Positions 43,797-52,850 of a stretch of 64,000 nt of DNA are shown here, piece after piece. Positions within the stretch are counted from its first letter, which is position 1. Each line of letters begins with the position of its first letter. Location: positions 186,001 to 250,000 of the forward strand of contig NC_015717.1 in the NCBI RefSeq assembly GCF_000253295.1, written 5' to 3'. The notes beneath the pieces were generated by a model. The model was not told where the DNA came from. It did not search any database and saw only the letters and a list, made by a program, of their open reading frames with translations. The position numbers and the translations under genes were made by a program. The DNA comes from Hyphomicrobium sp. MC1. GTDB lineage: Bacteria; Pseudomonadota; Alphaproteobacteria; Rhizobiales; Hyphomicrobiaceae.

Positions 43797-44539
43797 CGTA
43801 TTTTTACTCCCCAGTGTCTTTGCGCCATCGCATCAGTCCGTGTGGAATTATCCAAATGGAAAGTCGAAGACCGCGGCGACGATCGTGTCCGCCGATCAAA
43901 AGCTCAGGGTCCTGAATAAGCAGCCACGGCTGGGGAACGCTTGGGATTGACGATCAAATCCGAACCCCCCGTGTTTGCCTTCTGCACACATTGCGGTAGA
44001 ATACAGACCGTTCTGCACACCAATACATAACGGTCTGCATGCAAAGTCTAGGGGGAGCTTTTCGGCCCTTTCAGTCAACATTGACGCAGTCGGGTGCCAT
44101 TACTTACCGCCGGACTACTCAATGGTTTGAGGGCACAGTCGGCGTAGGACTGCTGTACATGTTGCCTGCATAATTGCGCCCGCTTGGGCAGTAGTCTCGC
44201 CCCTAAGCGGCAGAGCGGGATAGGCACGATCGAGATAGAGCATAAGCGACTATGATCTCGTATGTCTGAATTTGGTCCAACGGCGTTATCTCAATGGTCT
44301 CATTAGGACAGGCGGTGAATTTCCTCATAAGTTCACACCTTCTGATGCTCCTGTCGTCGCGATCCAGAGCAGGGGGATATCATGTCATCGGACGGTTGCG
44401 TTGGCTCAAGGCGCCTCGTCCCTGTCTCGAAAGCATACGCCACCTGAATGACTCGACATATTGCCGACGAGGGTCTCACTGCGATTGGAAACCTTAGCCC
44501 GCGCCGCAAATCGCAATTGCTTCATCTCTGTCGAGGATC
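43797..44539. other. Gene-free control/decay region upstream of the amidase
   Basis: About 740 bases without a supported gene. Contains the 9-bp inverted repeat at 44004-44037. The right half runs into a decayed proX gene. Confidence 0.45.
44004..44037. promoter_or_regulatory. Inverted repeat, candidate operator or attenuator upstream of the amidase
   Basis: CAGACCGTT (44004-44012) and AACGGTCTG (44029-44037) are perfect complements separated by 16 bases. TTCTGCACAC just after the first arm partly repeats TTCTGCACACA at 43980. Confidence 0.45.
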
Positions 44540-44886
44540 GTCTCAGCGCAGCACCGAGGCTGCATCCAAACGGCGCTTGCATCTCCACCATCGAAGGCCG
44601 TGACTCCAGAAAGCCACGGGGTGACGGTATCGGGATTTTTCTTGAGCTAGGCGCGCGCCGTAGCTTTCGGATCGGCGCCGCTTTTGAGGACGGGCTCCAT
44701 CATCGCGCCTTTCATGGCGAGCGGAGAACTTCAGGTTCGTGAGAAGCTTACCCAAGTTCGCGCACGCATTGACATAACCAGAGCGAACGACCGTGTTGAC
44801 CACGGCTGCACCGAAACCCGAGTCGCCCATGCCATCGAGGTAGTGAATTGAAGCGCAAGTCTGGCCGCCCGATAAGCAGGCGTCCG
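44540..44886 (-). pseudogene. ProX/OpuAC substrate-binding protein remnant
   Basis: Reads SGGQTCASIHYLDGMGDSGF, then AAVVNTVVRSGYVNACANL and GKLLTNLKFS in one frame. It continues in another frame as MMEPVLKSGADPKATARA, an in-frame TAG where Trp is expected, then LKKNPDTVTPWLSGVTAFDG. This is the C-terminal third of a glycine-betaine-type binding protein, with a frameshift near 44720, a nonsense codon, and the N-terminal part missing. It is a second, dead copy of the ligand type encoded at 9697. Confidence 0.75.
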
Positions 44887-44958
44887 CTCAATAGTTAGAA
44901 ATTCAGCAAAAGAAGCTCGATAAAAGGCTGGGCTCTTTTGCTCCGCGGTTCGATCTTT

Positions 44959-45288
44959 TTAGACGTCACACCTGCGGATCTCCGCCGTGCCAACGCGCAT
45001 CATGGCGTGCGTGCGTTGGGAAGGGCATCGCGTCAACATCACATAGAGATCGCGGTAGCTCAGAACGCCGGCAAGATCATTCCCTGGCGCCGGCAGGACG
45101 AATGGCGATGAGCCCGTCGCAATGACAAGTTTATCATAGGACTCGATAATGCCGTGATCCGAGGTAACGGTCTTCGTCACGGCATAACGATCCTGCGCGG
45201 CTTCGAGCAAATGCTCGAGCATCCGCCCCGGCGCCATGCCGTTGCCGATGATGATGAGTTTTTCGATCGTCGGATCTTTCTCACAAAC
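44959..45288 (-). pseudogene. nirB: Nitrite reductase large subunit (NirB) remnant
   Basis: The open frame reads EKLIIIGNGMAPGRMLEHLL, then EAAQDRYAVT, the NirB N-terminus. It jumps to GIIESYDKLVIATGSSPFVL and PAPGNDLAGVLSYRDL, which in intact NirB lies about 50 residues further on. The rest of this ~800-residue siroheme enzyme is absent, so the gene suffered an internal and a large C-terminal deletion. No start codon lies between the upstream TGA and the first motif except the internal ATG 45237. Confidence 0.8.
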
Positions 45289-45296
45289 TCAGCCGC

Positions 45297-46205
45297 CTAC
45301 GCCGCCGCCTTGTAAGGCTCGGCGCTGAGCGTGCGCATGAGATTCGAAAGGATCGCTACGTTTTCGTCCGAAAGAGGCTTCAACGGGCTCCTCGGCTTGC
45401 CTGCATCGAGACCTTTGATCTTGAGGCCCGCTTTGATCGTCGGCGGCAACCCTCCGTTGCCGACAATAAACTCAAGCAACGGCAACTGGTCGTAAAACAC
45501 CTTGCGCGCGCCCAGGAGATCGCCCGCCTCTATCGCACTGAAAAGTTCGATATTGAGCTTTGGAATGAGATTGGGTGCCGCGGTACACCAACCGGTAGCT
45601 CCGGCAACGAAAGCTTCGAACGCAAGCGGATTACTACCATTGTAAAATGGGATCTGACCGTCGGAGAGCTTGTAGAGCTGATGCATCCGTTGGATGTCGC
45701 CGGTGCTTTCTTTGACCATCGTGATATTGTCGATCTCCTTCACCATTTTCGCGATAAAGTGCGGCCGCATATCGATGCCGCTGGTCGCTGGATTGTTGTA
45801 AAGCATGATCGGTATGTTGATGCTCTGCGCAATCGCGGCGTAATGCGCGAAGATCTCTTGCTCGTTGAGCTTCCAATAGGAAATCGGAAGCACCATCACC
45901 GCGTCGGCGCCCGCTTGCTCGGCAAATTTCGCCCGGCGGACGGCGTTGCGCGTCGTAAGATCGGAAATGCCGACAACAACCGGAACTCTCTTTCCCACCT
46001 GATTGATCGCCGTCTCAGCCGTCTCGTCCCATTCACCGTCGTTGAGATAGGCACTTTCGCCGGTGCTCCCCAATGGCGCAATCGCGTGCACGCCATCGGC
46101 GATCATCATGTCGATCGATGCCTTGAGCGCCGCAACGTCGATGCCTTCATTGCTCGTGAAAGGCGTAATCGGATAAGCGATGATGCCCTTAAATTTCGGT
46201 GTCAT
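45297..46205 (-). CDS. Dihydrodipicolinate synthase/N-acetylneuraminate lyase family aldolase
   Basis: 302 residues. PLGSTGES binds the pyruvyl carboxylate, Tyr lies in MLYNNPATSG and the Schiff-base Lys in ITMVKESTGD, so a class I aldolase or dehydratase mechanism is expected. Given the APC permease and class II aldolase next to it and no other lysine-biosynthesis genes, a catabolic 2-oxo-acid lyase is likelier than DapA proper. AAGAGGTT precedes the ATG. It lies 24 bases downstream of the aldolase gene in one minus-strand unit. Confidence 0.85.
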   Translation of the reverse strand: MTPKFKGIIAYPITPFTSNEGIDVAALKASIDMMIADGVHAIAPLGSTGESAYLNDGEWDETAETAINQVGKRVPVVVGISDLTTRNAVRRAKFAEQAGADAVMVLPISYWKLNEQEIFAHYAAIAQSINIPIMLYNNPATSGIDMRPHFIAKMVKEIDNITMVKESTGDIQRMHQLYKLSDGQIPFYNGSNPLAFEAFVAGATGWCTAAPNLIPKLNIELFSAIEAGDLLGARKVFYDQLPLLEFIVGNGGLPPTIKAGLKIKGLDAGKPRSPLKPLSDENVAILSNLMRTLSAEPYKAAA

Positions 46206-46229
46206 GATGAACCTCTTTTTGACGGTGAT

Positions 46230-47021
46230 TTAGGCTGCGTCTCGGATGGCGTCCGCGTGACTCTTGAGGGCGCGGCGGACGTAATAGTTGAAAGCGACGG
46301 AATAGCGCTTGGGCGTCGAAATCCAGTCATGCGCCTCGCGGGCCAAAAGCTCGGGGACAGGCTTGATGTCCGAGACTGGCATGGCAGTTAGCTGAAGCTT
46401 TGCTGCTCGCTCCATCAGCAACGCGAGCACACAAGCTTCCTCGACTGTGGAGCCGGTAACGAGCATTCCATGGTGAGAAAGCAAGATGGCGCGCTTTTCC
46501 CCCAACGCTCCCGATATGATGATCCCTTCTTCATTACCCACAGGGATACCCGGCCACTTCTCGAGAAACGCGCAGTCCTCATAGAGCGGACACGTATCCA
46601 TGTGCGAAATAGCCAAAGGAATTTCGAGCATGGAAAGCGCGGAGCAATAGAACGGGTGCGTGTGGATGATGCAGTTGATGCGCGGATGCTCGCGATAAAT
46701 CCAGGTATGGAACCGATTGGCTGGATTTGGCATCCCTCGACCGTCGACGGTCTCGAGATTCTCATTGACCCGAAGAAGATTGTCTTCGGTGATCTCGTCG
46801 AAGCCGTGCCCGAAGGGCTGTGTGTAATAAGTGCCGGGCTCCTCGGCTCGGGCAGTGATCTGGCCAGCAAGGCCTAAATCGTGGCCGCCGTCAAAAAGAA
46901 TGCGGCAGGTAAGCGCGAGCTTTTGCCTCGTCGAGTAATCGCCATCGGCCAGTTCGGTGCCCATTCTTTGGTGGGCTATCGAGACCAACTCGCTTTTTGA
47001 AAGTGTAAGTGTATCGGACAT
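46230..47021 (-). CDS. Class II aldolase/adducin-family protein
   Basis: 263 residues. Zinc-type ligands are visible in INCIIHTHPFYCSAL and in ILLSHHGMLVTGSTVEEA. Family members cleave or epimerise hydroxylated sugar or acid phosphates, or act as decarboxylases. GHGFDEITEDNLLRV and NRFHTWIYREHPRINC are typical of the non-sugar branch. AAGGAGAG precedes the ATG by eight bases. Operon: permease (upstream), this gene, DapA-family gene. Confidence 0.85.
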   Translation of the reverse strand: MSDTLTLSKSELVSIAHQRMGTELADGDYSTRQKLALTCRILFDGGHDLGLAGQITARAEEPGTYYTQPFGHGFDEITEDNLLRVNENLETVDGRGMPNPANRFHTWIYREHPRINCIIHTHPFYCSALSMLEIPLAISHMDTCPLYEDCAFLEKWPGIPVGNEEGIIISGALGEKRAILLSHHGMLVTGSTVEEACVLALLMERAAKLQLTAMPVSDIKPVPELLAREAHDWISTPKRYSVAFNYYVRRALKSHADAIRDAA

Positions 47022-47087
47022 TTATTTCTCTCCTTTGATCGCGCGGTAAAGTGAGAGAGGCCGGTGGCTCGGCCTCTCACGTCGGCG

Positions 47088-48515
47088 TCAGGGAGCATTG
47101 AGGGCCGGGCCGCTCCCAGGAACGAAGCGGTCATGACTGCTCTTGAGGTCGCTGATGATATCTGCAGCGGCCGAGGGTTTGCGGCGGTGGAAGGCCAGGA
47201 TCCAGACGAGGCCGATCGCGAGATATGCGAGGAAGAGATAGGGGAAGCTGTCTACGGGCGCGGCCGGCACAGGATAGACACTTCCGACAGTCGGGATCGC
47301 GAGCAGCATCAACGCGACTATACAAACTGCCACATCTTTCGTTTGAAGTTGGCCGATGGCTTTCAGATAGACGGGTGCAGCGATCGTTATCAACGCGTAC
47401 GGGACGAGGAAGCCAAACGCTGCGCAGGTGCCCGCATAGTTAAAGAGATCAAGCATCGCGATTCCGCCAGCCGTCGCCGCGATCGGGATGAGAAAGGCTA
47501 TCGCAGCGAGCACGGTTACGGCCACATGCGGTGTTTCATTCGTTTTGTGCGACGTCGCGGTAACGGGCGGGAGGATGCCGTGACGGCCCATTGTGTAGAG
47601 GATGCGTGATCCGGCATTGAGGCAGGATAGTGCGAGCGCGAAGAAGCTGATCATCGCGCCCAGAGAAAGCGGAACTTGAAGAATGCCGACGTGTGCGAGA
47701 TTGGCGAGAACGTTCAGCGGCGCATCGAGTTTATCAAGAGACGTAGAGTATCCACGCGTTCCGAGGACCATGACATAGGTCACGAAGACAAAGAAGGCGC
47801 CGGAAATCAGCAAGCTCATGACGACCGCGCGAGGGATCGTTTTCAGCGGATCTTTGGCTTCATCGCCAAAAGCCGTTGCACACTCGAAGCCGACAAGGCT
47901 GAAGATCGCCACTACCACGCCGAGGCCCATGCTAGATGCTGGGAAGGTCGACGTCGCGAACTGAGCGCTGTCGATTGCAAAGTGATGCCGGAAGAGGACA
48001 ATGAAGCAGAGCAAGCCGATCAGGGCCATCGAGGCGCCTTCGCAGACGAGCATCATGATCGCCGAAAGCTGCACGTTCTTCCATGCCAGGAACCAGGCGG
48101 TGGCGACGCAAACGGCGGAAAGCAGCAGCGGCGGCGCACTGATTCCAGCCATCGCCAGAAGTTTGCCCGAGAAGATCGTGAAGCCTGTCACACCTGCGGT
48201 GGTGATGCCCATGTACGCCCAGAGCAGCGACCATCCCCCGACGGCGCCAGCATTAAGGCCAAGGCCGCGGCAGATGTAAGCGTACATCGAACCAGAGCCT
48301 GTCGATCGGCGCGCGAACTGATTGAGATTGAAGGCGACGAACAGCAGCATGACCGTGCCAAGAGCATAGGACAGCCAACTCCAGTCGCCGGTGTTCGAGT
48401 ACATGACGGGAATGATTAGCGCTGCCGTCATGGTGGGTGAAATCAAGGCCACAGCTTGGGCCAATAGTTCCGTGAAGCTGAGGCAGTTCGACTTCAGCTG
48501 GTTGGTGGTTTGCAT
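47088..48515 (-). CDS. APC-family amino acid/amine permease
   Basis: 475 residues from ATG 48515 with AGGAGA seven bases upstream; the longer frame to 48623 adds a non-matching N-terminus. About twelve hydrophobic segments. Family marks: LLAQAVALISPTMTAAL in TM1, STGSGSMYAYICRGLG in TM3, and SLVGFECATAFGDEAKDP in TM6 region. It takes up an amino acid or amine that the two aldolase-type enzymes downstream may process. It is divergent from the MocR regulator, its likely controller. Confidence 0.88.
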   Translation of the reverse strand: MQTTNQLKSNCLSFTELLAQAVALISPTMTAALIIPVMYSNTGDWSWLSYALGTVMLLFVAFNLNQFARRSTGSGSMYAYICRGLGLNAGAVGGWSLLWAYMGITTAGVTGFTIFSGKLLAMAGISAPPLLLSAVCVATAWFLAWKNVQLSAIMMLVCEGASMALIGLLCFIVLFRHHFAIDSAQFATSTFPASSMGLGVVVAIFSLVGFECATAFGDEAKDPLKTIPRAVVMSLLISGAFFVFVTYVMVLGTRGYSTSLDKLDAPLNVLANLAHVGILQVPLSLGAMISFFALALSCLNAGSRILYTMGRHGILPPVTATSHKTNETPHVAVTVLAAIAFLIPIAATAGGIAMLDLFNYAGTCAAFGFLVPYALITIAAPVYLKAIGQLQTKDVAVCIVALMLLAIPTVGSVYPVPAAPVDSFPYLFLAYLAIGLVWILAFHRRKPSAAADIISDLKSSHDRFVPGSGPALNAP

Positions 48516-48669
48516 CCCATATCTCCTGTTGAGCGCGAGGGGCATCGTTCGGTGCCGCGCGTTTTCTCGCGGCCCGTAATTCGGCTCTTTCCTGCTGCAT
48601 CTGCGAAAAGGATATGCTAGCAACTGGCCCTATCAACACAGCCAGATCTTAAAAAGCGAGTGGACCAGA

Positions 48670-50145
48670 ATGTTGCGCCCCTGGCACCTCTCTCTAGCTC
48701 TCACGCGGGGAAAGAAATCCGTCTCTCAACAGATTGTTCACGCAGTCATCGAGGACGTGAGACGCGGAAGGCTCGCGCCGGGGTTCCCATTGCCAGGAAG
48801 CCGTGAACTCGGTGAGACGCTGGGTATCAATCGAAAAACTGTGATGGACGCCTACGCCGAGCTAGAGGCGCAAGGCTGGGTTTCGACGCAAACGCGTCGT
48901 GGAACATTCGTCGCGGAAAATCTTCCGCAACTGGAAAATGTCAGCGTTGACAAGCGGTCGCGCTCCAGAACCATTCCGCTGGAGCCATCTTTCAAGCTCT
49001 CGCGGCCTGAGGTCACGCTTGCTGCCGATCTGCCGCCATCGAAATGGCTAAGCTTCAATGACGGCGCACCCGAAATACGTCACGTGCCAATCGAGGCCGT
49101 AGCGCGCGCCTACAGAAACGGCTTGCGCTCGACACTGCAACTCCGCCGGTTGGGCTATGGCGATCCGCGCGGATCGGAGGGCCTTAGATCTGCGCTCGCG
49201 GCGATGTTGACGGCGGACCGGGGCTTGGCTGCCGGCGCCGACAACATCTGTCTGACGCGAGGAAGTCAGATGGGCATTTTTCTCGCAGCGCAGACGCTCA
49301 TTAACCCTGGAGATACGGTCGTCGTTGAGACGTTGAGCTATCCGCCCGCTCGAGAAGCGTTTCGGCGCGTGGGCGCGGAAATCGCGACGGTTCATGTTGA
49401 TGACGATGGCATCAATGTCGAGGATCTTGAGCGGGTGTGCCGCAGGAAGCGTGTGCGCGCGGTCTACGTGACGCCGCACCACCACTTTCCAACGACCGTT
49501 TGCATGACGCCCGAGCGGCGGATGCGGCTTATTCTGTTGGCGGCTCAGTTCGGCTTCGCGATCATCGAAGATGACTATGAGCATGAATTTCATTTCAGCC
49601 ATCAACCGATGCTGCCGCTGGCAAGCTTCGATACCGCCGGGCATGTCATTTATGTCGGCTCGCTTTCGAAGCTCCTGAGCCCAAGTTTGCGGCTCGGATA
49701 CGTTTGTGCGCCGAAGTCACTTATCGATCGGATGGCAGGAGAAGTCATGATGATCGACCGGCAGGGCGATCCGGCGATGGAGGCAGCAATCACGGAGCTG
49801 ATCGAAGCGGGCGAAATCCATCGCCACACGCGCAAAATGCTTCGCCATTATATCGAGCGGCGGGCGAAGTTTGCTGACGGGCTGAATGCGGTACTTCGAG
49901 GGCGAGCAAGATTTAACGTGCCTGACGGTGGTCTCGCCTTTTGGGTTCGCTTTGATGGCATTGACTTGAAGCGTCTGGTCGCGAGGTGCCGGGAGAAGCA
50001 GCTCCATATTCAAATGCCGGATGCATTCTCGTCCTCCGGACAAGCGGTCGGCGCGCTTCGGTTGGGTTTTGCGAGCCTCGACGTCAAGGAACTGGCCGCC
50101 GCGACAGCGCGATTGGGTGCGGCACTCGCCGAAACGAAACGTTAA
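48670..50145 (+). CDS. MocR/PdxR-type regulator (GntR HTH fused to aminotransferase fold)
   Basis: 491 residues. The N-terminal GntR-type winged helix (PLPGSRELGETLGINRKTVM) is joined by a ~40-residue linker to a fold-type I aminotransferase domain (SFNDGAPEIRHVP, GSQMGIFLAAQTLINPGD). The PLP lysine lies in VGSLSKLLSPSLRLGY. Such regulators sense an amino acid or amine through PLP. It is divergent from the APC permease and overlaps no gene. No pyridoxal synthase is adjacent, so PdxR proper is less likely. Confidence 0.9.
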   Translation: MLRPWHLSLALTRGKKSVSQQIVHAVIEDVRRGRLAPGFPLPGSRELGETLGINRKTVMDAYAELEAQGWVSTQTRRGTFVAENLPQLENVSVDKRSRSRTIPLEPSFKLSRPEVTLAADLPPSKWLSFNDGAPEIRHVPIEAVARAYRNGLRSTLQLRRLGYGDPRGSEGLRSALAAMLTADRGLAAGADNICLTRGSQMGIFLAAQTLINPGDTVVVETLSYPPAREAFRRVGAEIATVHVDDDGINVEDLERVCRRKRVRAVYVTPHHHFPTTVCMTPERRMRLILLAAQFGFAIIEDDYEHEFHFSHQPMLPLASFDTAGHVIYVGSLSKLLSPSLRLGYVCAPKSLIDRMAGEVMMIDRQGDPAMEAAITELIEAGEIHRHTRKMLRHYIERRAKFADGLNAVLRGRARFNVPDGGLAFWVRFDGIDLKRLVARCREKQLHIQMPDAFSSSGQAVGALRLGFASLDVKELAAATARLGAALAETKR

Positions 50146-50158
50146 TTGGGAAATTGTG

Positions 50159-51847
50159 ATGGCGCGCCGCACGAGCATAGAGGTCAGCATAGGTTTCTCC
50201 AGCCACTGCGGTGCCCGCCTCGATAATCAGGATTTTGCCGCTGCCGATCTCGGTTCTGAGGAGGAGCGTGCACTTCAGGGCGTGCTCGTGGCTCTCGCCG
50301 ATGGCGTCGGCGGCAGCAAAGGCGGCCGTATCGCAGCCGAACTTGCAGTCCAAAATTTCTTCGATGGGTATCGTTCGCAAAATCCTCTGGGCAGTGTGGC
50401 TTCGGCGGCGACAAAGACCATGGATGGCTTCAATCGATGGCTGAACGCTCAGGCTCGAACACCCACTATGAAGGGCGCCGCAACGACCTTCACGGGCGTC
50501 GTCCTTCGCGGTCGAGAGGCACTTGTTTTGCATATCGGCGATAGTCGGGCTTGGCATTTGCGTGGTGCTGCGTTGGCGCTCTTGACCGAAGATCATGTTT
50601 CGATCAGTAGCGATGATAGGGCAGTTCTGTTGCGCGCGCTGGGGCTTGAACCGGTGTTGCGGCTAGACTTCATTCGGCAGTCACTTGACGATCACGATCG
50701 GCTCCTCCTCACGAGCGACGGCGTACACGGGGTCCTCACGCAGCAAGAGATCGCTCGATTGCTTTGCGCTCGAAAAAGTTCCCAGGCTGACGCGGATGCG
50801 ATTACAGCCGCAGCGCTCGCTGCCGGATCGCAGGACAATGTGACCGCATTGGTCGTCGATTTCATTGCGCTGCCATCGGTTGATTTTGATGCGTTGGCGG
50901 CGGAAATGGATAGCCTCGCGCTTCTGCCGCCTCCGGAAGAAGGAGAAACAATCGACGGCTACCGTCTCGAACATCTTCTCTCCGACGCGGCGTACGCTCG
51001 TATCTTCGTCGCTAGAGATCGGGAAAATCGGATCGTCTTGAAATTTCCAAAAACGATGTTGCTGTCGGAGGATGGTGCAAGGCTTGCCTTCCTGCGCGAA
51101 GGCTTTCTTGGGCGGCAAGTCGAAAGTCCCTATGTGGGACGGACTCTAGCTTTGCCCGAAGGCAGTCAAAGCCGGCTCTATATTGCGATGCCCTTCTATG
51201 CGGGCGAAAGCCTCGAGACTAAAATTTCCGAAGAACAGGTGCCCCTCCGCGATGCGGTTGCGATCGCACTAAAATTATCCCGCGGCGTTGCCTCGCTTCA
51301 CCGCCGTGGCATCGCACATCGCGATATCAAGCCTGGAAACGTCATTTTGACGAGTGACGGAGGGCTCAAACTCATCGACCTCGGCATCGCACGCGTACCA
51401 AATTTTAAAGAGCTTCCCGAGAAGGAAGTGCCCGGAACCGCAAGTTATATGGCTCCCGAACTCTTCAAAGGAGAGCTTGGCGATGCCATCTCCGACCAAT
51501 TTTCTTTGGGCGTCACGATCTATCGCCTCTTCACGGGGCATTATCCGTATGGAGAGACTGCACCATTTACTACGCCTCTTTTTGGTCCACCCATTCCCGC
51601 TTCCCAGTACCGTCCTGAGATGCCGGCGCGATTGGAGGCCGCAATCATGAAAGCCATTTCCCTGCGCCGAGACGACCGCTTTGCAGACGTGGAAGAGTTG
51701 ATCTACCAGCTTGAAACAGGGATGCTGAATGTATTGCCGCCACGAAATGCGGTGCCGCTGTTGAGGCGCAATCCGGTTCTTTTTTGGAAGAGCATTTCCG
51801 CATTGCTTATCGCTGTCGTGATCGTCGAGTTCCTCCTTATGAGATAA
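50159..51847 (+). CDS. PP2C-type phosphatase fused to serine/threonine kinase, membrane-anchored
   Basis: 562 residues from ATG 50159, 13 bases after the MocR stop. Residues 1-~235 are a PP2C phosphatase with metal-site segments DNQDFAAAD, LADGVGGSKGG, LLTSDGVHG and QDNVTALVVD. Residues ~265-530 are a Hanks-type kinase: Lys295 in VLKFPK, HRDIKPGN with Asp389, DLG with Asp407 in place of DFG, and a MAPELF segment. A C-terminal hydrophobic anchor (ISALLIAVVIVEFLLM) ends the protein, so the enzyme faces the cytoplasm. Such fusions occur beside nitrogen-assimilation transport genes in some proteobacteria. The target here is unknown. Confidence 0.9.
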   Translation: MARRTSIEVSIGFSSHCGARLDNQDFAAADLGSEEERALQGVLVALADGVGGSKGGRIAAELAVQNFFDGYRSQNPLGSVASAATKTMDGFNRWLNAQARTPTMKGAATTFTGVVLRGREALVLHIGDSRAWHLRGAALALLTEDHVSISSDDRAVLLRALGLEPVLRLDFIRQSLDDHDRLLLTSDGVHGVLTQQEIARLLCARKSSQADADAITAAALAAGSQDNVTALVVDFIALPSVDFDALAAEMDSLALLPPPEEGETIDGYRLEHLLSDAAYARIFVARDRENRIVLKFPKTMLLSEDGARLAFLREGFLGRQVESPYVGRTLALPEGSQSRLYIAMPFYAGESLETKISEEQVPLRDAVAIALKLSRGVASLHRRGIAHRDIKPGNVILTSDGGLKLIDLGIARVPNFKELPEKEVPGTASYMAPELFKGELGDAISDQFSLGVTIYRLFTGHYPYGETAPFTTPLFGPPIPASQYRPEMPARLEAAIMKAISLRRDDRFADVEELIYQLETGMLNVLPPRNAVPLLRRNPVLFWKSISALLIAVVIVEFLLMR

Positions 51848-51967
51848 GGTGAGGTGCGCTTGGCCCCACCATGGGGATGTCTGATCGACCCCGGATGATT
51901 TTCCTCGGGACGAATGACCATCGACGATGGACGCTCAAAAAGCTTCCCTATCTGACGCTAAGCCGAT

Positions 51968-52666
51968 CTAGCGACCTCGGACGAGCGCTATATTGGTCCC
52001 GTTCAAGTTCGTATGGTTCAGTATCCCTTCGATGACCAGTGCGCGAACGGTTTGAATGTGGGTCACTGTAATCTGCCTTGCTAGAGCCTTATCGTTTTTG
52101 ACCAGGGCATCGATGAGGCTTTTGTGCTCGCTTCGCATCTCCTTCGGCCGCTCCCGCATGACGAAGCCGAGGTGAAGCAGGCGCGTCATTTCCTCCATCG
52201 TTTGCGACAGCGCCGCGGTCATACGAGAATTGCCGCAGCAGCGCGCAATCTCCATGTGAAAATTGTAGTTCGCAGTCATGAAAGCGCTTTCGCTCGCTCT
52301 ATCGCCGGGAGTGTAGCCGCGAGTGCATTCTGCATTTAGCTTACGCAGTCGTTGCGCATCGACGTTGCCGCAAGCCCTTTCCATGATTTCAGGCTCGAGA
52401 AGAAGGCGAAAATCAAAGATCTCCTTGACCGACTGCAAGGTGACCGGCGCGATGACATGTCCGCTTCGCGGCACGGCAATGACGTAGCCGTCTTGGGTAA
52501 GTTTCGAGAGCGCATGACGGATCGGCGCTTTGCCGAGATTATAAATCGCAGAAAGTTTAGCTTCGCTGATTTCTTCGCCGGGCGCGAGTTCGCACCAGAC
52601 AATATCTCTCTTGATCTGATCGAAGGCCCGCTCGCTGAGGCTCCGACGGCGTGGGTCCGTTTTCAT
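51968..52666 (-). CDS. GntR-family (FadR/FCD subfamily) transcriptional regulator
   Basis: 232 residues. The winged helix (LSERAFDQIKRDIVWCELAP, NLGKAPIRHALSKL) is followed by an all-helical FCD domain with metal/ligand residues in NYNFHMEIA, SEHKSLIDAL and ITVTHIQTV. It is divergent from the flavoprotein gene. The palindrome TGACATGTCA at the -35 of that gene, repeated imperfectly upstream of the hydroxylase, is its best candidate operator. The ligand is probably an organic acid of the pathway. Confidence 0.9.
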   Translation of the reverse strand: MKTDPRRRSLSERAFDQIKRDIVWCELAPGEEISEAKLSAIYNLGKAPIRHALSKLTQDGYVIAVPRSGHVIAPVTLQSVKEIFDFRLLLEPEIMERACGNVDAQRLRKLNAECTRGYTPGDRASESAFMTANYNFHMEIARCCGNSRMTAALSQTMEEMTRLLHLGFVMRERPKEMRSEHKSLIDALVKNDKALARQITVTHIQTVRALVIEGILNHTNLNGTNIALVRGR

Positions 52667-52793
52667 TGATCGGTTCTGAACGTTTCCAGGATTTCTTCTC
52701 GCGGATTGATTCCCGTGCTTACTGAATAATTAAGCTGACATAACAGATCAGGTCCATTGAAATATCGTGTTGGTTCCGGCGCGCGTCCCGCGA

Positions 52794-52822
52794 TTGACAT
52801 GTCAGAATGACGAAGATAACAT
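52794..52822 (+). promoter_or_regulatory. Promoter of the flavoprotein gene with operator-like palindrome
   Basis: TTGACA (52794-52799), 17-base spacer, TAACAT (52817-52822). The palindrome TGACATGTCA (52795-52804) overlaps the -35. The block TTGACATGTCAGAAT matches 59837-59851 at 14 of 15 positions. Predicted transcription start is near 52829, about 20 bases before the ATG. Confidence 0.7.
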
Positions 52823-52850
52823 TGCATATTCAGATTGCTTTGAGGTCTTG

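Noticed and set aside
44143..44540. Additional genes in the 44.1-44.5 kb gap
   Set aside because: Frames are short, lack ribosome sites and domains, and adjoin decayed genes.
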